NCBI RefSeq assembly: GCF_017875645.1
Contig: NZ_JAGGMR010000001.1
Location: forward strand, 2,480,001-2,544,000
DNA from: Nocardia goodfellowii
GTDB lineage: Bacteria; Actinomycetota; Actinomycetes; Mycobacteriales; Mycobacteriaceae
Length of the DNA: 64,000 nt
Reading direction: 5' to 3'
The notes beneath the pieces were generated by a model that searched no databases, was not told the DNA's origin, and saw only the letters and a list, made by a program, of their open reading frames with translations. Positions within the stretch are counted from its first letter, which is position 1; each line of letters opens with the position of its first letter. The position numbers were made by a program, and so were the translations under genes. Of the stretch, positions 1-9,894 are shown piece after piece.

Positions 1-1534
<1,534 letters not shown>

Positions 1535-1619
1535 TCGGTGCTCACCCTTCCGACCGACAACGTCCATGTGCTGGCGGTGCTGCCGGCCTCCGAAGCCGAC
1601 TGTCGGTTCGGTGCCCGGC

Positions 1620-2315
1620 TCACCCAAGGCTCGTGGCGGCGGTGACCCGCTGCCCAGCTCCATTATGCGCAAGGTGGTCGCGCAGTGCCTGACGGCCGCG
1701 ATGGATTCGGCTGCGCACGGTGCCCAGCTTCACCCCCAGGGTCGCGCCGATCTCCTCGTAGGACAGGCCTTCGATGTCACAGAGAACGACCGCGGCGCGG
1801 AACTCCGGAGCCAGCGCGTCGAGCGCCGATTGCAGTTCGGGATCCAGTCGGGCGTCGTGGTAGGCATCCTCGGGGGTGGGGCCCTCGGCGGGCACCCGGT
1901 CGTAGTCCTCGGGCAGCGCCTCCATGCGGATGCGGTTGCGCCGGCGGACCATGTCCAGGAACAGGTTGGTGGTGATGCGGTGCAGCCAGCCCTCGAAGGT
2001 GCCCGGCTGGTAGTTCGACAGGGAGCGGAAGACCCGGATGAACGTCTCCTGGGTGAGATCCTCGGCGTCCTGGGCGTCGCCGGACAGGCGGTAGGCCAGG
2101 CGGTAGACGCGATCGGCGTGCTCGCGGACCAGCTCGTCCCAGGACGGCATGACCGAGCGATCACCGGTGGCGTCGAAGGCGGCGGTGCCGCTCAGCTCCT
2201 CTTCGGAGATCTCCGCCACTTCGGATTCAGTGGAAAATACCTGCTCAGGAAGGGTCGCCTGTTCGGGAACGTTGGTGGAGTGCCCCGACAGCGCCGCAAA
2301 CGAACCTTTGACCAT
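1620..2315 (-). CDS. sigE: ECF RNA polymerase sigma factor SigE
   Basis: Extracytoplasmic-function sigma factor of 231 residues directing envelope/surface stress transcription. Region 2 spans about 60-129 ([20 protein letters not shown], then [12 protein letters not shown] and the WLHRITTN segment) and region 4 about 160-213 with the HTH at 184-208 ([20 protein letters not shown]). An N-terminal extension of about 55 residues is also seen in mycobacterial SigE. The ATG at 2315 has an AGGAGGT site 12 bases upstream, slightly far; M56 is a possible alternative start. The divergent neighbour is an O-methyltransferase as at Rv1220c. An ECF-type promoter 90-115 bases upstream suggests autoregulation. 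Confidence 0.95.
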   Translation of the reverse strand: MVKGSFAALSGHSTNVPEQATLPEQVFSTESEVAEISEEELSGTAAFDATGDRSVMPSWDELVREHADRVYRLAYRLSGDAQDAEDLTQETFIRVFRSLSNYQPGTFEGWLHRITTNLFLDMVRRRNRIRMEALPEDYDRVPAEGPTPEDAYHDARLDPELQSALDALAPEFRAAVVLCDIEGLSYEEIGATLGVKLGTVRSRIHRGRQALRDHLAHNGAGQRVTAATSLG

Positions 2316-2371
2316 GTGGATGGGGCTACCTCCTACTCAGGACCGTAAACACTCGGGACGGTCACGCCGGT

Positions 2372-2398
2372 TTCGATATCTCGAACCCGTACGTACGG
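2372..2398. promoter_or_regulatory. Two adjacent palindromes in the sigE leader
   Basis: TTCGA-N4-TCGAA (2372-2385) is followed directly by the perfect 12-base palindrome CCGTACGTACGG (2387-2398). The second overlaps the predicted sigE transcription start and the first lies in the 5' untranslated region. They could be operators for a second regulator of the stress operon or an RNA hairpin. Confidence 0.35.
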
Positions 2399-2403
2399 AG
2401 TAC

Positions 2404-2430
2404 AACCGACAAGCTGTCTGTCGTTGTTCC
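2404..2430 (-). promoter_or_regulatory. ECF-type promoter of sigE (GGAAC-N19-GTT)
   Basis: On the minus strand GGAAC (2430-2426) is followed after 19 bases by GTT within CGGTTG (2406-2404). This matches the -35 GGAAC / -10 GTT pattern of SigE/SigH-type promoters and lies about 90 bases before the sigE ATG. It implies that sigE is transcribed by itself or by a SigH homologue. Read by eye only. Confidence 0.6.
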
Positions 2431-2582
2431 CGCATCCCGCGTCGCGCGGTCGGCTGGTCTTGCGTTGCCCCTACTCTTTACTGCCCTTGTATGCCGCGCG
2501 TATGGAGATCCTGAGGGTCAGCTGAGAAACTCGGCCGGGTCAAAACCGTGTTGTCACAGAGCCGATAACACGCAGTCCGCAC

Positions 2583-2588
2583 TAGCCT
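2583..2588 (+). promoter_or_regulatory. -10 hexamer TAGCCT of a leaderless transcript
   Basis: TAGCCT ends 7 bases before the GTG start at 2596, and no Shine-Dalgarno sequence is present. This is the spacing expected when transcription starts at the first base of the start codon. Confidence 0.5.
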
Positions 2589-2595
2589 CTTAGAG

Positions 2596-3228
2596 GTGGC
2601 ATCGAATCTGGAGCAAAATCTCGCCTACGTGGAGGAATCCGTGGTGGAGGACGAGGTACTCGTCAGCGCACGGGAACGGGCCACCGAGCTGGGCGCGGCG
2701 CCGGTGCCGCCGTCGGTCGGAGCTTTGCTGAGTATGTATTCCCAGCTGCTCGGGGCGCGCGCGGTGGTCGAGGTGGGAACCGGGGCGGGAATCAGCGGCC
2801 TGTGGCTGCTCGACGGCATGCGCGAAGACGGCACGCTCACCACGATCGATTCCGAACCGGAGCATCAGCGCGCCGCCAAGGAGGCTTTCCGCACCGCGGA
2901 TATCCCGCCCGCGCGCACCAGGTTGATCAACGGTCGTGCGCTGGACGTGCTGCCGCGCCTCGCGGACGGGGCCTACGATCTCGTCTTCATCGACGCCGCG
3001 CCGCTGGAGCATCCGCAGTACGTCGAGCAGGCGGTGCGCCTGCTGCGCCAGGGCGGTGCGATCATCTTGCACAATGCGCTGCTCGGTGGCCGGGTTCCCG
3101 ATGCGGCACAACGGGATCCGGCCACACAGGCGGTGCGCGCGGCGACGCGTGCGATCGCCGAGGACCCGGAATTGACCAGCGTGCTCATCCCGGTCGGCGA
3201 CGGTTTGCTCTGCGCTTCCCGCGGCTGA
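2596..3228 (+). CDS. SAM-dependent O-methyltransferase (Rv1220c-like)
   Basis: Class I SAM-dependent methyltransferase of the caffeoyl-CoA/catechol O-methyltransferase family (PF01596), 210 residues. The glycine-rich SAM loop is [16 protein letters not shown] at about 57-72; an acidic residue pair for ribose contact sits in [10 protein letters not shown], and VFIDAAP is the post-loop motif that contributes a metal ligand in this family. The physiological acceptor is unknown. The GTG start lacks a ribosome-binding site but is preceded at 7 bases by TAGCCT, so it is probably translated from a leaderless mRNA. It diverges from sigE, an arrangement conserved in mycobacteria. Confidence 0.9.
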   Translation: MASNLEQNLAYVEESVVEDEVLVSARERATELGAAPVPPSVGALLSMYSQLLGARAVVEVGTGAGISGLWLLDGMREDGTLTTIDSEPEHQRAAKEAFRTADIPPARTRLINGRALDVLPRLADGAYDLVFIDAAPLEHPQYVEQAVRLLRQGGAIILHNALLGGRVPDAAQRDPATQAVRAATRAIAEDPELTSVLIPVGDGLLCASRG

Positions 3229-3254
3229 TTCCTTTGCCCCACACGGGGTAACCG

Positions 3255-3274
3255 GCAACCACATCGAGGGTTGC
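3255..3274 (+). terminator. Weak hairpin after the methyltransferase gene
   Basis: GCAACC (3255-3260) and GGTTGC (3269-3274) can pair over an 8-base loop. There is no T-run, and the hairpin lies just ahead of the next gene, so it may only attenuate transcription. Confidence 0.3.
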
Positions 3275-3286
3275 AGAGGTTTCAGC

Positions 3287-3538
3287 ATGACGTGGCAGCG
3301 CGGGTCCGAATTCGTCGAAGGTGTGCACGTAGGGCATATCGCCACCGACAAAACGATTCCCTATTGGGTGATGATGCTTTTGGCTGTGGTCGGTTTCATC
3401 GTCGCGGGAGCGGTGATTGTGCTTGTGTTGGTCAGCAACGCCGATTTCGACACCGGACCGACGAAAGCGCCACCGCCGCCGGGAAACTGCGCACCGTTCT
3501 GCACCGGCCCCGCCGAACCTCCGCCGCCACCCGGATGA
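3287..3538 (+). CDS. Small one-pass membrane protein with C-terminal CAPFCTG motif
   Basis: Unrecognised 83-residue protein. One hydrophobic segment (about 27-49, WVMMLLAVVGFIVAGAVIVLVLV) is followed by a short Pro-rich tail ending in NCAPFCTGP and a polyproline stretch, so two cysteines should face the periplasm if the N-terminus is cytoplasmic. GAGG lies 8 bases before the ATG. The next gene encodes a second protein of the same design. Function unknown; the spaced cysteines could form a disulfide or bind a ligand. Confidence 0.7.
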   Translation: MTWQRGSEFVEGVHVGHIATDKTIPYWVMMLLAVVGFIVAGAVIVLVLVSNADFDTGPTKAPPPPGNCAPFCTGPAEPPPPPG

Positions 3539-3591
3539 CGCGCCTGCACTGAGCGCTGCCGTCGCCGGTCACAGGGGAAGGGCTCCAGGAC

Positions 3592-3867
3592 ATGTGGGAG
3601 GGCTGGGAAGAAGAGCAACGGGCGCGCCGCCGCCGGTGGCTCGAGCAGGACACCGAGTACTACGAGCCGCCCTATGAGCCCGGACACCAAGACGACCGCG
3701 ACCCCCGCCAGACCGACTGGGCAGGCGCAACGATCGTTTTCGTCCTCTTGCTGGTGGCCGCGATCGTGCTACTGGTACTGGTCGTCACCGCCGATTTCGG
3801 CGAGCGCTCCGAGACCACCGTGCCGCGCACACCCGGACCCTGTGCGCCGTTCTGCACAGGCGGGTAG
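3592..3867 (+). CDS. Second small membrane protein sharing the CAPFCTG tail
   Basis: Unrecognised 91-residue protein built like its upstream neighbour: a charged N-terminal tail (EEEQRARRRRW, then an acidic/Tyr-rich stretch), one membrane helix at about 46-66 (TIVFVLLLVAAIVLLVLVVT), the motif ADFGE right after the helix (ADFDT in the neighbour) and a C-terminus PGPCAPFCTGG. The two look like an old tandem duplication with divergent cytoplasmic parts. A purine-rich stretch and AGGAC precede the ATG. It faces glgC tail to tail, 24 bases away. Function not assigned. Confidence 0.7.
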   Translation: MWEGWEEEQRARRRRWLEQDTEYYEPPYEPGHQDDRDPRQTDWAGATIVFVLLLVAAIVLLVLVVTADFGERSETTVPRTPGPCAPFCTGG

Positions 3868-3891
3868 CCCGCGCCGCGGACCCAGGCGGCC

Positions 3892-5106
3892 CTAGACCCA
3901 GACGCCCTTGCCGACGGTGACCACACCGCCGTTGCTGATCGCGAACCGGTCCCGGTCGCGGTCCAGATCGACGCCGATGATCTCGCCCTCCCCGACCACT
4001 ACGTTCTTGTCCAGGATCGCCCGGCGCACCACGGCGCCGCGTCCGATCCGCACGCCCGGCATCAGCACGCTGCCTTCGACGGTCGCGCCGTCGTCGATCA
4101 TGACGTTGGAGCTGAGCACCGAATTGCGCACGGTGGCCGCGGACAGAATGCTGCCCGCCCCGACGATGGACTCCTGGGCCAGCCCGCCCTGCGCGAACTT
4201 CGCGGGCGGCAGGTTCTCGGCGGCGCCGCGGATCGGCCAGTGCCGGTTGTAGAGGTTGAACACCGGATGCACCGACACGAGATCCATGTGCGCCTCGTAG
4301 AAGGCGTCGATGGTGCCGACATCGCGCCAGTAGCCGCGGTCCCGGTCGGTGGCTCCCGGTACCTCGTTGTCGGCGAAGTCGTAGACGGCGGCCTCACCCG
4401 CGGCGACCAGCGCCGGGATGATGTCACCGCCCATATCGTGGTCGGAATCGTTGTCTTCGGCATCGGCGCGGATGGTGTCCACCAGGACCTTGGTGGTGAA
4501 GACGTAGTTGCCCATCGAGGCGAAGGTGACGTTCGGATCGTCGGGGGTCCCGGGCGGATGCGCGGGTTTCTCCAGGAACTGGGTGATCCGGCCGGTCTCG
4601 TCGGAGTCGATGCAGCCGAACGCGCCGGCCTCGCTGCGCGGCACCCGGATACCGGCGACGGTCACGCCCGCGCCGGATTCGATGTGGTGCGAGACCATCT
4701 GCTCCGGATCCATCCGGTAGACGTGATCGGCGCCGAACACCACGATGTAGTCCGGGTCCTCGTCGTGGATCAGATTCAGCGACTGCATGATCGCGTCCGC
4801 GCTGCCGGTGTACCAGCGCGGGCCCAGCCGCTGCTGGGCCGGGACCGGGGTGATGTATTCACCGCCGAAACCGGACAGCCGCCAGGTCTGGGAGATGTGC
4901 CGGTCCAAAGAATGCGATTTGTACTGGGTGAGCACGCACAGCCGCAGATAGCCGGCGTTGACCAGATTGCTGAGCACGAAGTCGATCAGACGATAGGCGC
5001 CCCCGAACGGGACGGCCGGCTTGGCGCGGTCCGCGGTGAGGGGGAACAGTCGCTTACCCTCGCCACCGGCGAGCACGATCCCGAGTACGTGCGGCTGGCT
5101 CCTCAC
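3892..5106 (-). CDS. glgC: Glucose-1-phosphate adenylyltransferase
   Basis: Makes ADP-glucose from glucose-1-phosphate and ATP, the donor for glycogen and, in actinobacteria, for maltose-1-phosphate synthesis by the divergent GT4 enzyme. With the GTG start at 5106 the protein is 404 residues, the usual actinobacterial length. The nucleotide loop [12 protein letters not shown] is at 9-20, and the catalytic region contains [10 protein letters not shown] and the EKP motif. The C-terminal part carries the left-handed beta-helix repeats ([19 protein letters not shown] and following). An upstream in-frame extension to 5328 overlaps the divergent gene and is not used. TAGTTT lies 7 bases before the GTG, so the mRNA is probably leaderless. 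Confidence 0.96.
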   Translation of the reverse strand: MRSQPHVLGIVLAGGEGKRLFPLTADRAKPAVPFGGAYRLIDFVLSNLVNAGYLRLCVLTQYKSHSLDRHISQTWRLSGFGGEYITPVPAQQRLGPRWYTGSADAIMQSLNLIHDEDPDYIVVFGADHVYRMDPEQMVSHHIESGAGVTVAGIRVPRSEAGAFGCIDSDETGRITQFLEKPAHPPGTPDDPNVTFASMGNYVFTTKVLVDTIRADAEDNDSDHDMGGDIIPALVAAGEAAVYDFADNEVPGATDRDRGYWRDVGTIDAFYEAHMDLVSVHPVFNLYNRHWPIRGAAENLPPAKFAQGGLAQESIVGAGSILSAATVRNSVLSSNVMIDDGATVEGSVLMPGVRIGRGAVVRRAILDKNVVVGEGEIIGVDLDRDRDRFAISNGGVVTVGKGVWV

Positions 5107-5113
5107 AATTGCC

Positions 5114-5119
5114 AAACTA
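5114..5119 (-). promoter_or_regulatory. -10 hexamer TAGTTT for glgC
   Basis: On the minus strand TAGTTT is followed by exactly 7 bases and the GTG start of glgC. The divergent glgA has the same hexamer at the same distance, so both genes probably make leaderless transcripts from paired promoters. Confidence 0.55.
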
Positions 5120-5204
5120 CCGTGAAGTACCGGGGGACGGTGGGTCGGCGAAGCCGATCGGGCGGGCAAATGCCGTGTGAGTGGCTCGAGATGGACCGAG
5201 CGTC

Positions 5205-5210
5205 TAGTTT
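5205..5210 (+). promoter_or_regulatory. -10 hexamer TAGTTT for glgA
   Basis: TAGTTT, then gaagtgg, then the GTG at 5218. Same hexamer and spacing as on the glgC side, about 85 bases apart; this supports the GTG at 5218 as the true start. Confidence 0.55.
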
Positions 5211-5217
5211 GAAGTGG

Positions 5218-6435
5218 GTGAGTTTCGGCAGCGATGGGGGAGATTCCGCGGCGAGCCCGGAGGGGCTCCGGGTCGCGATGCTGACTCGCGAGTACCCGCC
5301 GGAAATCTACGGGGGGGCCGGAGTGCATGTCACCGAACTGACCGCGCGACTACGCGCGCTCTGCGATGTCACCGTGCATTGCATGGGTGTGTCGCGCACG
5401 GATGCCGTTGTGCATCAACCCGATCCGCTGCTCCAGGCAGCCAATCCGGCGTTGCGGATGATGTCCGCGCAGCTGCGCATGGCCGAAGCCGCCGGGCACG
5501 TGGACGTCGTCCACTCGCACACCTGGTACACCGGCCTGGCCGGGCACCTCGCCGCCACGCTCTACGGCATTCCGCACGTACTGACCGCCCACTCCCTGGA
5601 ACCGCGCCGACCGTGGAAAGCCGAACAGCTGGGCGGCGGCTACCGGCTCTCCTCCTGGTCCGAGCGCAATGCCGTGGAGCATGCCGACGCCATCATCGCG
5701 GTGAGCGACGGTATGCGCCGCGACGTCCTGGACGCCTATCCGGCGGTCGACCCCGACCGCGTGCACGTCGTCCGCAACGGCATCGACGCCACCCTGTGGC
5801 ATCCCGGACCCGTCGCAAGCGGCGCCCGCCCGATCCTGGACGAACTGGGGGTGCGTACCGACCGCCCGATCGTGGCCTTCGTCGGACGCATCACCCGGCA
5901 GAAGGGCGTCGGCCACCTACTCGCCGCCGCCCGTGCTTTCGATCCGGATATCCAACTCGTGCTGTGCGCGGGCGCGCCCGACACCCGGGAGCTCGAGGTG
6001 GAAACCGCCGCCGCGGTGGATGAATTGCAGCGGGTCCGCGGCAATGTGTTCTGGGTGCGGGAGATGTTGCCCACCGAGCAGATCCGGCAGATTCTCTCGG
6101 CGGCGGCCGTTTTCGTGTGCCCGTCGGTCTACGAACCGCTGGGCATCGTCAATCTCGAGGCGATGGCCTGCGCGACCGCCGTCGTCGCCTCCGATGTCGG
6201 CGGGATTCCGGAGGTCGTCGCGGACGGCGAGACCGGCCGCCTGGTGCGTTACGAGGCGCAAGAGCCCGAAGCCTACGAGCAGGGGCTGGCCGCCGCGGTC
6301 AACGAAGTCGCGGGCGATCCGGCCGCGGCCGCCCGCTTCGGGGCGGCGGGACGGGCGCGCGCCATCGCCGAATTCGACTGGGCCCGCATCGCGGAGCACA
6401 CCGTCGCGGTCTATGAGCTGGCGCGCAAGCGCTGA
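5218..6435 (+). CDS. glgA: GT4 glycogen synthase / maltose-1-phosphate synthase (GlgA/GlgM)
   Basis: ADP-glucose-dependent GT4 glycosyltransferase homologous to Rv1212c. The mycobacterial homologue transfers glucose to glucose-1-phosphate to give maltose-1-phosphate for the GlgE alpha-glucan route, so GlgM may be the better name. 405 residues: N-terminal acceptor domain starting [20 protein letters not shown], then the C-terminal donor domain with VGRITRQKG and the EX7E motif in [15 protein letters not shown]. The GTG at 5218 is chosen from its -10 element; an ATG at 5278 with GGAGGGG 12 bases upstream is the alternative and would remove 20 residues. The 3' end overlaps the convergent methyltransferase gene by 25 bases. 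Confidence 0.93.
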   Translation: MSFGSDGGDSAASPEGLRVAMLTREYPPEIYGGAGVHVTELTARLRALCDVTVHCMGVSRTDAVVHQPDPLLQAANPALRMMSAQLRMAEAAGHVDVVHSHTWYTGLAGHLAATLYGIPHVLTAHSLEPRRPWKAEQLGGGYRLSSWSERNAVEHADAIIAVSDGMRRDVLDAYPAVDPDRVHVVRNGIDATLWHPGPVASGARPILDELGVRTDRPIVAFVGRITRQKGVGHLLAAARAFDPDIQLVLCAGAPDTRELEVETAAAVDELQRVRGNVFWVREMLPTEQIRQILSAAAVFVCPSVYEPLGIVNLEAMACATAVVASDVGGIPEVVADGETGRLVRYEAQEPEAYEQGLAAAVNEVAGDPAAAARFGAAGRARAIAEFDWARIAEHTVAVYELARKR

Positions 6436-7274
6436 GCGGGCCGGTAGGTCGAGACGCTCACCGAGGCCGTCACTTCGAGCGACTCCGGCAGCGCCGTGAG
6501 ATCGCGGCTGTCGTCGTGGAATGCGGAGGGGCCCATTCCGACGACATGCGCGACATCGGCGCGATCGAGTTTCATCGGGTAATCGACGACGACGCGCTCC
6601 AGGAGTTCGAAATGCCCGGCCATCGATTCGCCGAGCCTGCGGTCCTTGTCCGGGTCCACCGTCACCATGCCCAGCGGGCCCACCAGTTCACCCAGATGCC
6701 GGGCGGTGGGGGTGGCCACGACGAAACGGCCATCGGCGCGCAGAACTCGCGCGACCTCGGCGGGGTTGCGCGGGGCGAACACCGACACGACCCGGTGCGT
6801 CGTATCGTCGCGCAGCGGTAGCCCGCGCCAGGCGTCGGCGAGGATCGCCGCGGCACGGGGATGAGCGCGCGCGGAACGCCGGGCAGCGGCCTTGGCCACA
6901 TCCAGCGCGATGCCACGAGCCGCGGGGGCGGCGTCGAGTGCGCGGGCCAGGTAGTAACCGGTGCCCGCGCCGATTTCCAGGACGACGGCCGCCGGTTCGG
7001 CGGCCGGTGCGAGAGCGGCGGCCACCGCGTCGGCGATGGGCGCGAAGTGTCCGCCGCCCTGGAAGGCGGCGCGGGCGTCCAGCATCGCTGGGGTGTCGCC
7101 GGTCATCTTGGTCGAAGCGCCGGTCAGCAGGCTGACATAGCCCTGCTTGGCGAGGTCGAAGCTATGGCCCTGCCCACAGCGCAGCGACCGGTCCTGCGGC
7201 GTCAAGGCGAGGCCGCATTCCGGGCAGGCCAGTAGGCCGGCCAGCTCAGCGAGTACGCGCCTAGCTGGTGACAC
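6411..7274 (-). CDS. RlmA-family 23S rRNA (guanine-N1)-methyltransferase-like protein
   Basis: SAM-dependent methyltransferase with the N-terminal zinc finger typical of the RlmA family, which methylates N1 of a G745/G748-region guanine in 23S rRNA; some members give resistance to tylosin-type macrolides. 287 residues: ACPECG (C17, C20) and RCGQGHSF (C33, H37) form the finger, and VVLEIGAGTGYYLARAL is the SAM loop. The GTG start at 7274 overlaps the DUF3117 gene by 14 bases, so translation is likely coupled. Which guanine is modified cannot be told from sequence alone. Confidence 0.82.
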   Translation of the reverse strand: MSPARRVLAELAGLLACPECGLALTPQDRSLRCGQGHSFDLAKQGYVSLLTGASTKMTGDTPAMLDARAAFQGGGHFAPIADAVAAALAPAAEPAAVVLEIGAGTGYYLARALDAAPAARGIALDVAKAAARRSARAHPRAAAILADAWRGLPLRDDTTHRVVSVFAPRNPAEVARVLRADGRFVVATPTARHLGELVGPLGMVTVDPDKDRRLGESMAGHFELLERVVVDYPMKLDRADVAHVVGMGPSAFHDDSRDLTALPESLEVTASVSVSTYRPAQRLRASS

Positions 7275-7428
7275 TCTTCAGTTCGTCACCGAGCGCCGCC
7301 GCCTCATCCGGCGTGAGTTCGACGACCAGACGCCCGCCACCCTCGAGTGGAACCCGCATCACGATTCCACGCCCTTCTTTGGTTGCCTCGAGGGGACCGT
7401 CCCCGGTGCGGGGCTTCATGGCCGCCAT
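7261..7428 (-). CDS. DUF3117 small conserved actinobacterial protein (Rv1211-like)
   Basis: 55-residue protein starting MAAMKPRTGDGPLEATKEGR and ending GDELKSVTS, nearly invariant across mycolic-acid actinobacteria (DUF3117). GGAGGGA precedes the ATG at 7428; the extra upstream reading frame to 7608 is not needed. Its function is not known. It lies between tagA and the RlmA-like gene and overlaps the latter by 14 bases. Confidence 0.88.
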   Translation of the reverse strand: MAAMKPRTGDGPLEATKEGRGIVMRVPLEGGGRLVVELTPDEAAALGDELKSVTS

Positions 7429-7531
7429 CCTCTGCTCCCTCCAGATCTGCGCGGTATTCCTGCGCACTTTCTTGGAACTCCAGTTGTCACCAACTAGCGA
7501 GCCCGCCGGCATTTGGCGAGCTACACCGCAC

Positions 7532-8167
7532 CTATTCTTCCCTATCGCCGTTGTGCACGGATACCTGAGTTCGAAATGTGACCACGGGGCCACTGTCGGG
7601 CACGTCACGTTTCACCCAGCAATCGGCCAGATGATCGTCCACCATTCCGGTCGCCTGCATCAGCGCGTAGGCCGTGGTGGGTCCGACGAAACGGAATCCG
7701 CGGCGCTTCAATTCTTTTGCCAGAGCGACGGATTCGGCTGTGATGGCGGGCACGTCGGCGACGCTTCGCGGACGCGGGCGCGGGGCCGGTGCGAAGGACC
7801 AGAGCAGCTCGTCCAGACCGATATCGAGATCGCCGGCAACCCGGGCGTTCGCGATCACCGCGTCGATCTTGAGACGGTTCCGGACGATGCCTTCGTCGGC
7901 CATCAGCCGGGCGATGTCCGCGTCGCCGAATCGGGCCACCCGCGCGATCTCGAAACCGGCGAAGGCCGCGCGGAAAGCGGGCCGTTTCCGCAGAATCGTG
8001 ATCCACGACAGACCCGACTGAAATGCCTCCAGGCTCAGCCGCTCGAACAGCGCGTCGTCGCCGCGCACCGGCTTACCCCACTCGTGATCGTGGTATTCGC
8101 GGTAGAGCGTGGAGCCTTCGGCCCAGGGGCAACGGAAACGCCCGTCGGGGGCGAGTTCGACGCTCAC
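7532..8167 (-). CDS. tagA: DNA-3-methyladenine glycosylase I
   Basis: Base-excision repair glycosylase removing N3-methyladenine from alkylated DNA; 211 residues. Family marks are FRCPWAEGSTLYREYHDHEW near the N-terminus (first Zn-ligand Cys and the conserved DHEWG), QSGLSWITILRKR, and GMVDDHLADCW near the C-terminus with the remaining His and Cys ligands. The start overlaps the stop of the DivIVA-like gene by 4 bases, so the two are co-transcribed. Order matches Rv1209-Rv1210. Confidence 0.95.
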   Translation of the reverse strand: MSVELAPDGRFRCPWAEGSTLYREYHDHEWGKPVRGDDALFERLSLEAFQSGLSWITILRKRPAFRAAFAGFEIARVARFGDADIARLMADEGIVRNRLKIDAVIANARVAGDLDIGLDELLWSFAPAPRPRPRSVADVPAITAESVALAKELKRRGFRFVGPTTAYALMQATGMVDDHLADCWVKRDVPDSGPVVTFRTQVSVHNGDREE

Positions 8168-8619
8168 TGCTTGTCGAGCGGCGGCTGGTCTTCCGAGCCG
8201 CGCGGCTCGGGCATGGGTACCGACATCGGCCGCGGCGGCCCCACCGCCGCCGGTGCGGCGGTGTCCTGCCTGAGCAACGGTTGCGGATCGGGCTGCACCG
8301 GGTGGTTGTTATGGGTGGTTTGCCGCGGCGGGGCGTACCCCCGGGCGCGCGCCAGCTCCACCTGTAACTCATCGATCCGCGCGGCGAGGCGGGCCAGCGC
8401 CCAGTCCACCTCACCGGCTTTGTAACCGCGCAGCACCTGCTGGAAGCGCAACGCGCGCACGTCCGCCCCGCTGATGCCCTCGGCGGGCAGCACCGTAGCG
8501 GTGGTGCCCTCGGGCAGCGGGCCTAGTTCCTCGCCGCGGCCGAACACCGCGCTCGCCAGGAGGAACAGCACGGCGGCCACGAGGCCGACGATCAGCACGT
8601 ACAGAAGCAGCGTGAGCAT
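8164..8619 (-). CDS. DivIVA-domain membrane protein (Rv1209-like)
   Basis: 151-residue protein with one N-terminal membrane helix (about 3-25, TLLLYVLIVGLVAAVLFLLA), a DivIVA-type segment (VRALRFQQVLRGYKAGEVDWALARLAARIDEL divided over about 55-90) and a Pro-rich disordered tail. The DivIVA segment normally binds or organises at curved membrane or septal sites. TAAGCT lies 6 bases before the ATG, a possible leaderless promoter. Overlaps tagA by 4 bases. Confidence 0.82.
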   Translation of the reverse strand: MLTLLLYVLIVGLVAAVLFLLASAVFGRGEELGPLPEGTTATVLPAEGISGADVRALRFQQVLRGYKAGEVDWALARLAARIDELQVELARARGYAPPRQTTHNNHPVQPDPQPLLRQDTAAPAAVGPPRPMSVPMPEPRGSEDQPPLDKQ

Positions 8620-8691
8620 GTGTCGAGCTTATTGGGCGGGGATGACAAACGGGTATGTGCTACCCGGCGGAAATCGGTCCTCGCGTTCGGC

Positions 8692-9828
8692 TTACAGGTG
8701 GCGGGTGGTGTCGATACCGAGCGACATGCCCGCCAAGCCACGGCGGCGGACGGCGAGCTTGTCCGCGACTTCGAGCAGCGCCTTGGCCGCGGGACTTTCC
8801 GGGTTGCGCAGGACGATGGGGGTGCCTTCGTCGCCCGCTTCGCGCAACTCCTGCTCGATCGGGATCTGGCCGAGCAGCGGCACCGACGCGCCGACCGCGC
8901 GGGTGAGGTTGTCGGCGACGATCTGGCCGCCGCCGGACCCGTAGAGATCCATGCGCGAACCGTCGGGCAGGTCCATCCAGGACATGTTCTCCACGACACC
9001 CGCGATCCGCTGCCGGGTTTGCAGCGCGATCGAGCCCGCGCGCTCGGCGACCTCGGCGGCCGCGGGCTGCGGGGTGGTGACGACCAGGATTTCCGCGTTC
9101 GGGATGAGCTGGGCGATGGAGATGGCGACATCGCCGGTGCCCGGCGGCAGGTCGAGCAGCAGGATGTCCAGGTCGCCCCAGAAGACATCGGCGAGGAACT
9201 GCTGCAGAGCGCGGTGCAACATCGGGCCGCGCCACACCACGGGCGTATTGCCCTGGGTGAACATGGCGATCGAGATGACCTTCACGTCATGCGCGACCGG
9301 CGGCATGATCATGCGTTCGACCTGGGTGGGCCGGGCGTCGGTGCCGAGCATGCGGGGCACCGAGTGGCCGTAGATGTCGGCGTCGAGCACGCCGACGGAC
9401 AAGCCGCGCGCGGCCATGGCGGCCGCGAGATTGACCGTGACGCTGGATTTTCCGACGCCGCCCTTACCGGAGGCGACCGCGTACACGCGGGTCAGCGAAC
9501 CGGGCTGGGCGAACGGGATGACCGGATCGGCGGAATCGCCGCGCAGCTGTTTGCGCAGGTTGGTGCGCTGCTCGTCGTCCATCACGTCGAGTTCGACGGT
9601 GACCGCGCCGACGCCGGGCACGTCGGCCACCGCCTTGCTGACCCGCTGGGTGATCTCGGTCCGCAGCGGGCAGCCCGCCGTGGTCAAGTAGACCTCGACA
9701 TGGACATTGCTGTCGGCATCGATCGCAACGCTTTTCACCATGCCCAGTTCGGTGATCGGCTTGCGGATCTCCGGGTCGTCGACCTTTGCGAGGGCGCCCC
9801 GCACGTCCGCTTCCGTAAACACTGGCAT
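8692..9828 (-). CDS. mrp: Mrp/NBP35-type Fe-S cluster carrier ATPase
   Basis: P-loop ATPase of the Mrp/ApbC family thought to hold and transfer Fe-S clusters. 378 residues: an N-terminal MIP18/DUF59 domain (1-95), then the deviant Walker A SGKGGVGKSS at 120-129, DADIYGHSVPRML, and the DLPPGTGD motif. The CxxC that binds the bridging cluster in E. coli ApbC should sit after ENMS; here the segment is ENMSWMDLPDGSRMDLYGSG with no cysteine, as I recall for actinobacterial homologues, so cluster binding must differ or be lost. TAGAAT lies 8 bases before the ATG. Confidence 0.93.
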   Translation of the reverse strand: MPVFTEADVRGALAKVDDPEIRKPITELGMVKSVAIDADSNVHVEVYLTTAGCPLRTEITQRVSKAVADVPGVGAVTVELDVMDDEQRTNLRKQLRGDSADPVIPFAQPGSLTRVYAVASGKGGVGKSSVTVNLAAAMAARGLSVGVLDADIYGHSVPRMLGTDARPTQVERMIMPPVAHDVKVISIAMFTQGNTPVVWRGPMLHRALQQFLADVFWGDLDILLLDLPPGTGDVAISIAQLIPNAEILVVTTPQPAAAEVAERAGSIALQTRQRIAGVVENMSWMDLPDGSRMDLYGSGGGQIVADNLTRAVGASVPLLGQIPIEQELREAGDEGTPIVLRNPESPAAKALLEVADKLAVRRRGLAGMSLGIDTTRHL

Positions 9829-9836
9829 AACCGTGA

Positions 9837-9842
9837 ATTCTA
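9837..9842 (-). promoter_or_regulatory. -10 hexamer TAGAAT for mrp
   Basis: On the minus strand TAGAAT is followed by 8 bases and the ATG of mrp, with no ribosome-binding site. Consistent with a leaderless or nearly leaderless mRNA. Confidence 0.45.
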
Positions 9843-9894
9843 GGCGGCGCGAGCTCGGTGCCCGGAGGAGGTAGCGTGATCCGAGCGGGCCGGC

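Noticed and set aside
4240..5217. Long in-frame extension upstream of glgA
   Set aside because: It lies antisense to glgC, has no recognisable motif, and ends where a -10 element and GTG start fit the known length of the family.
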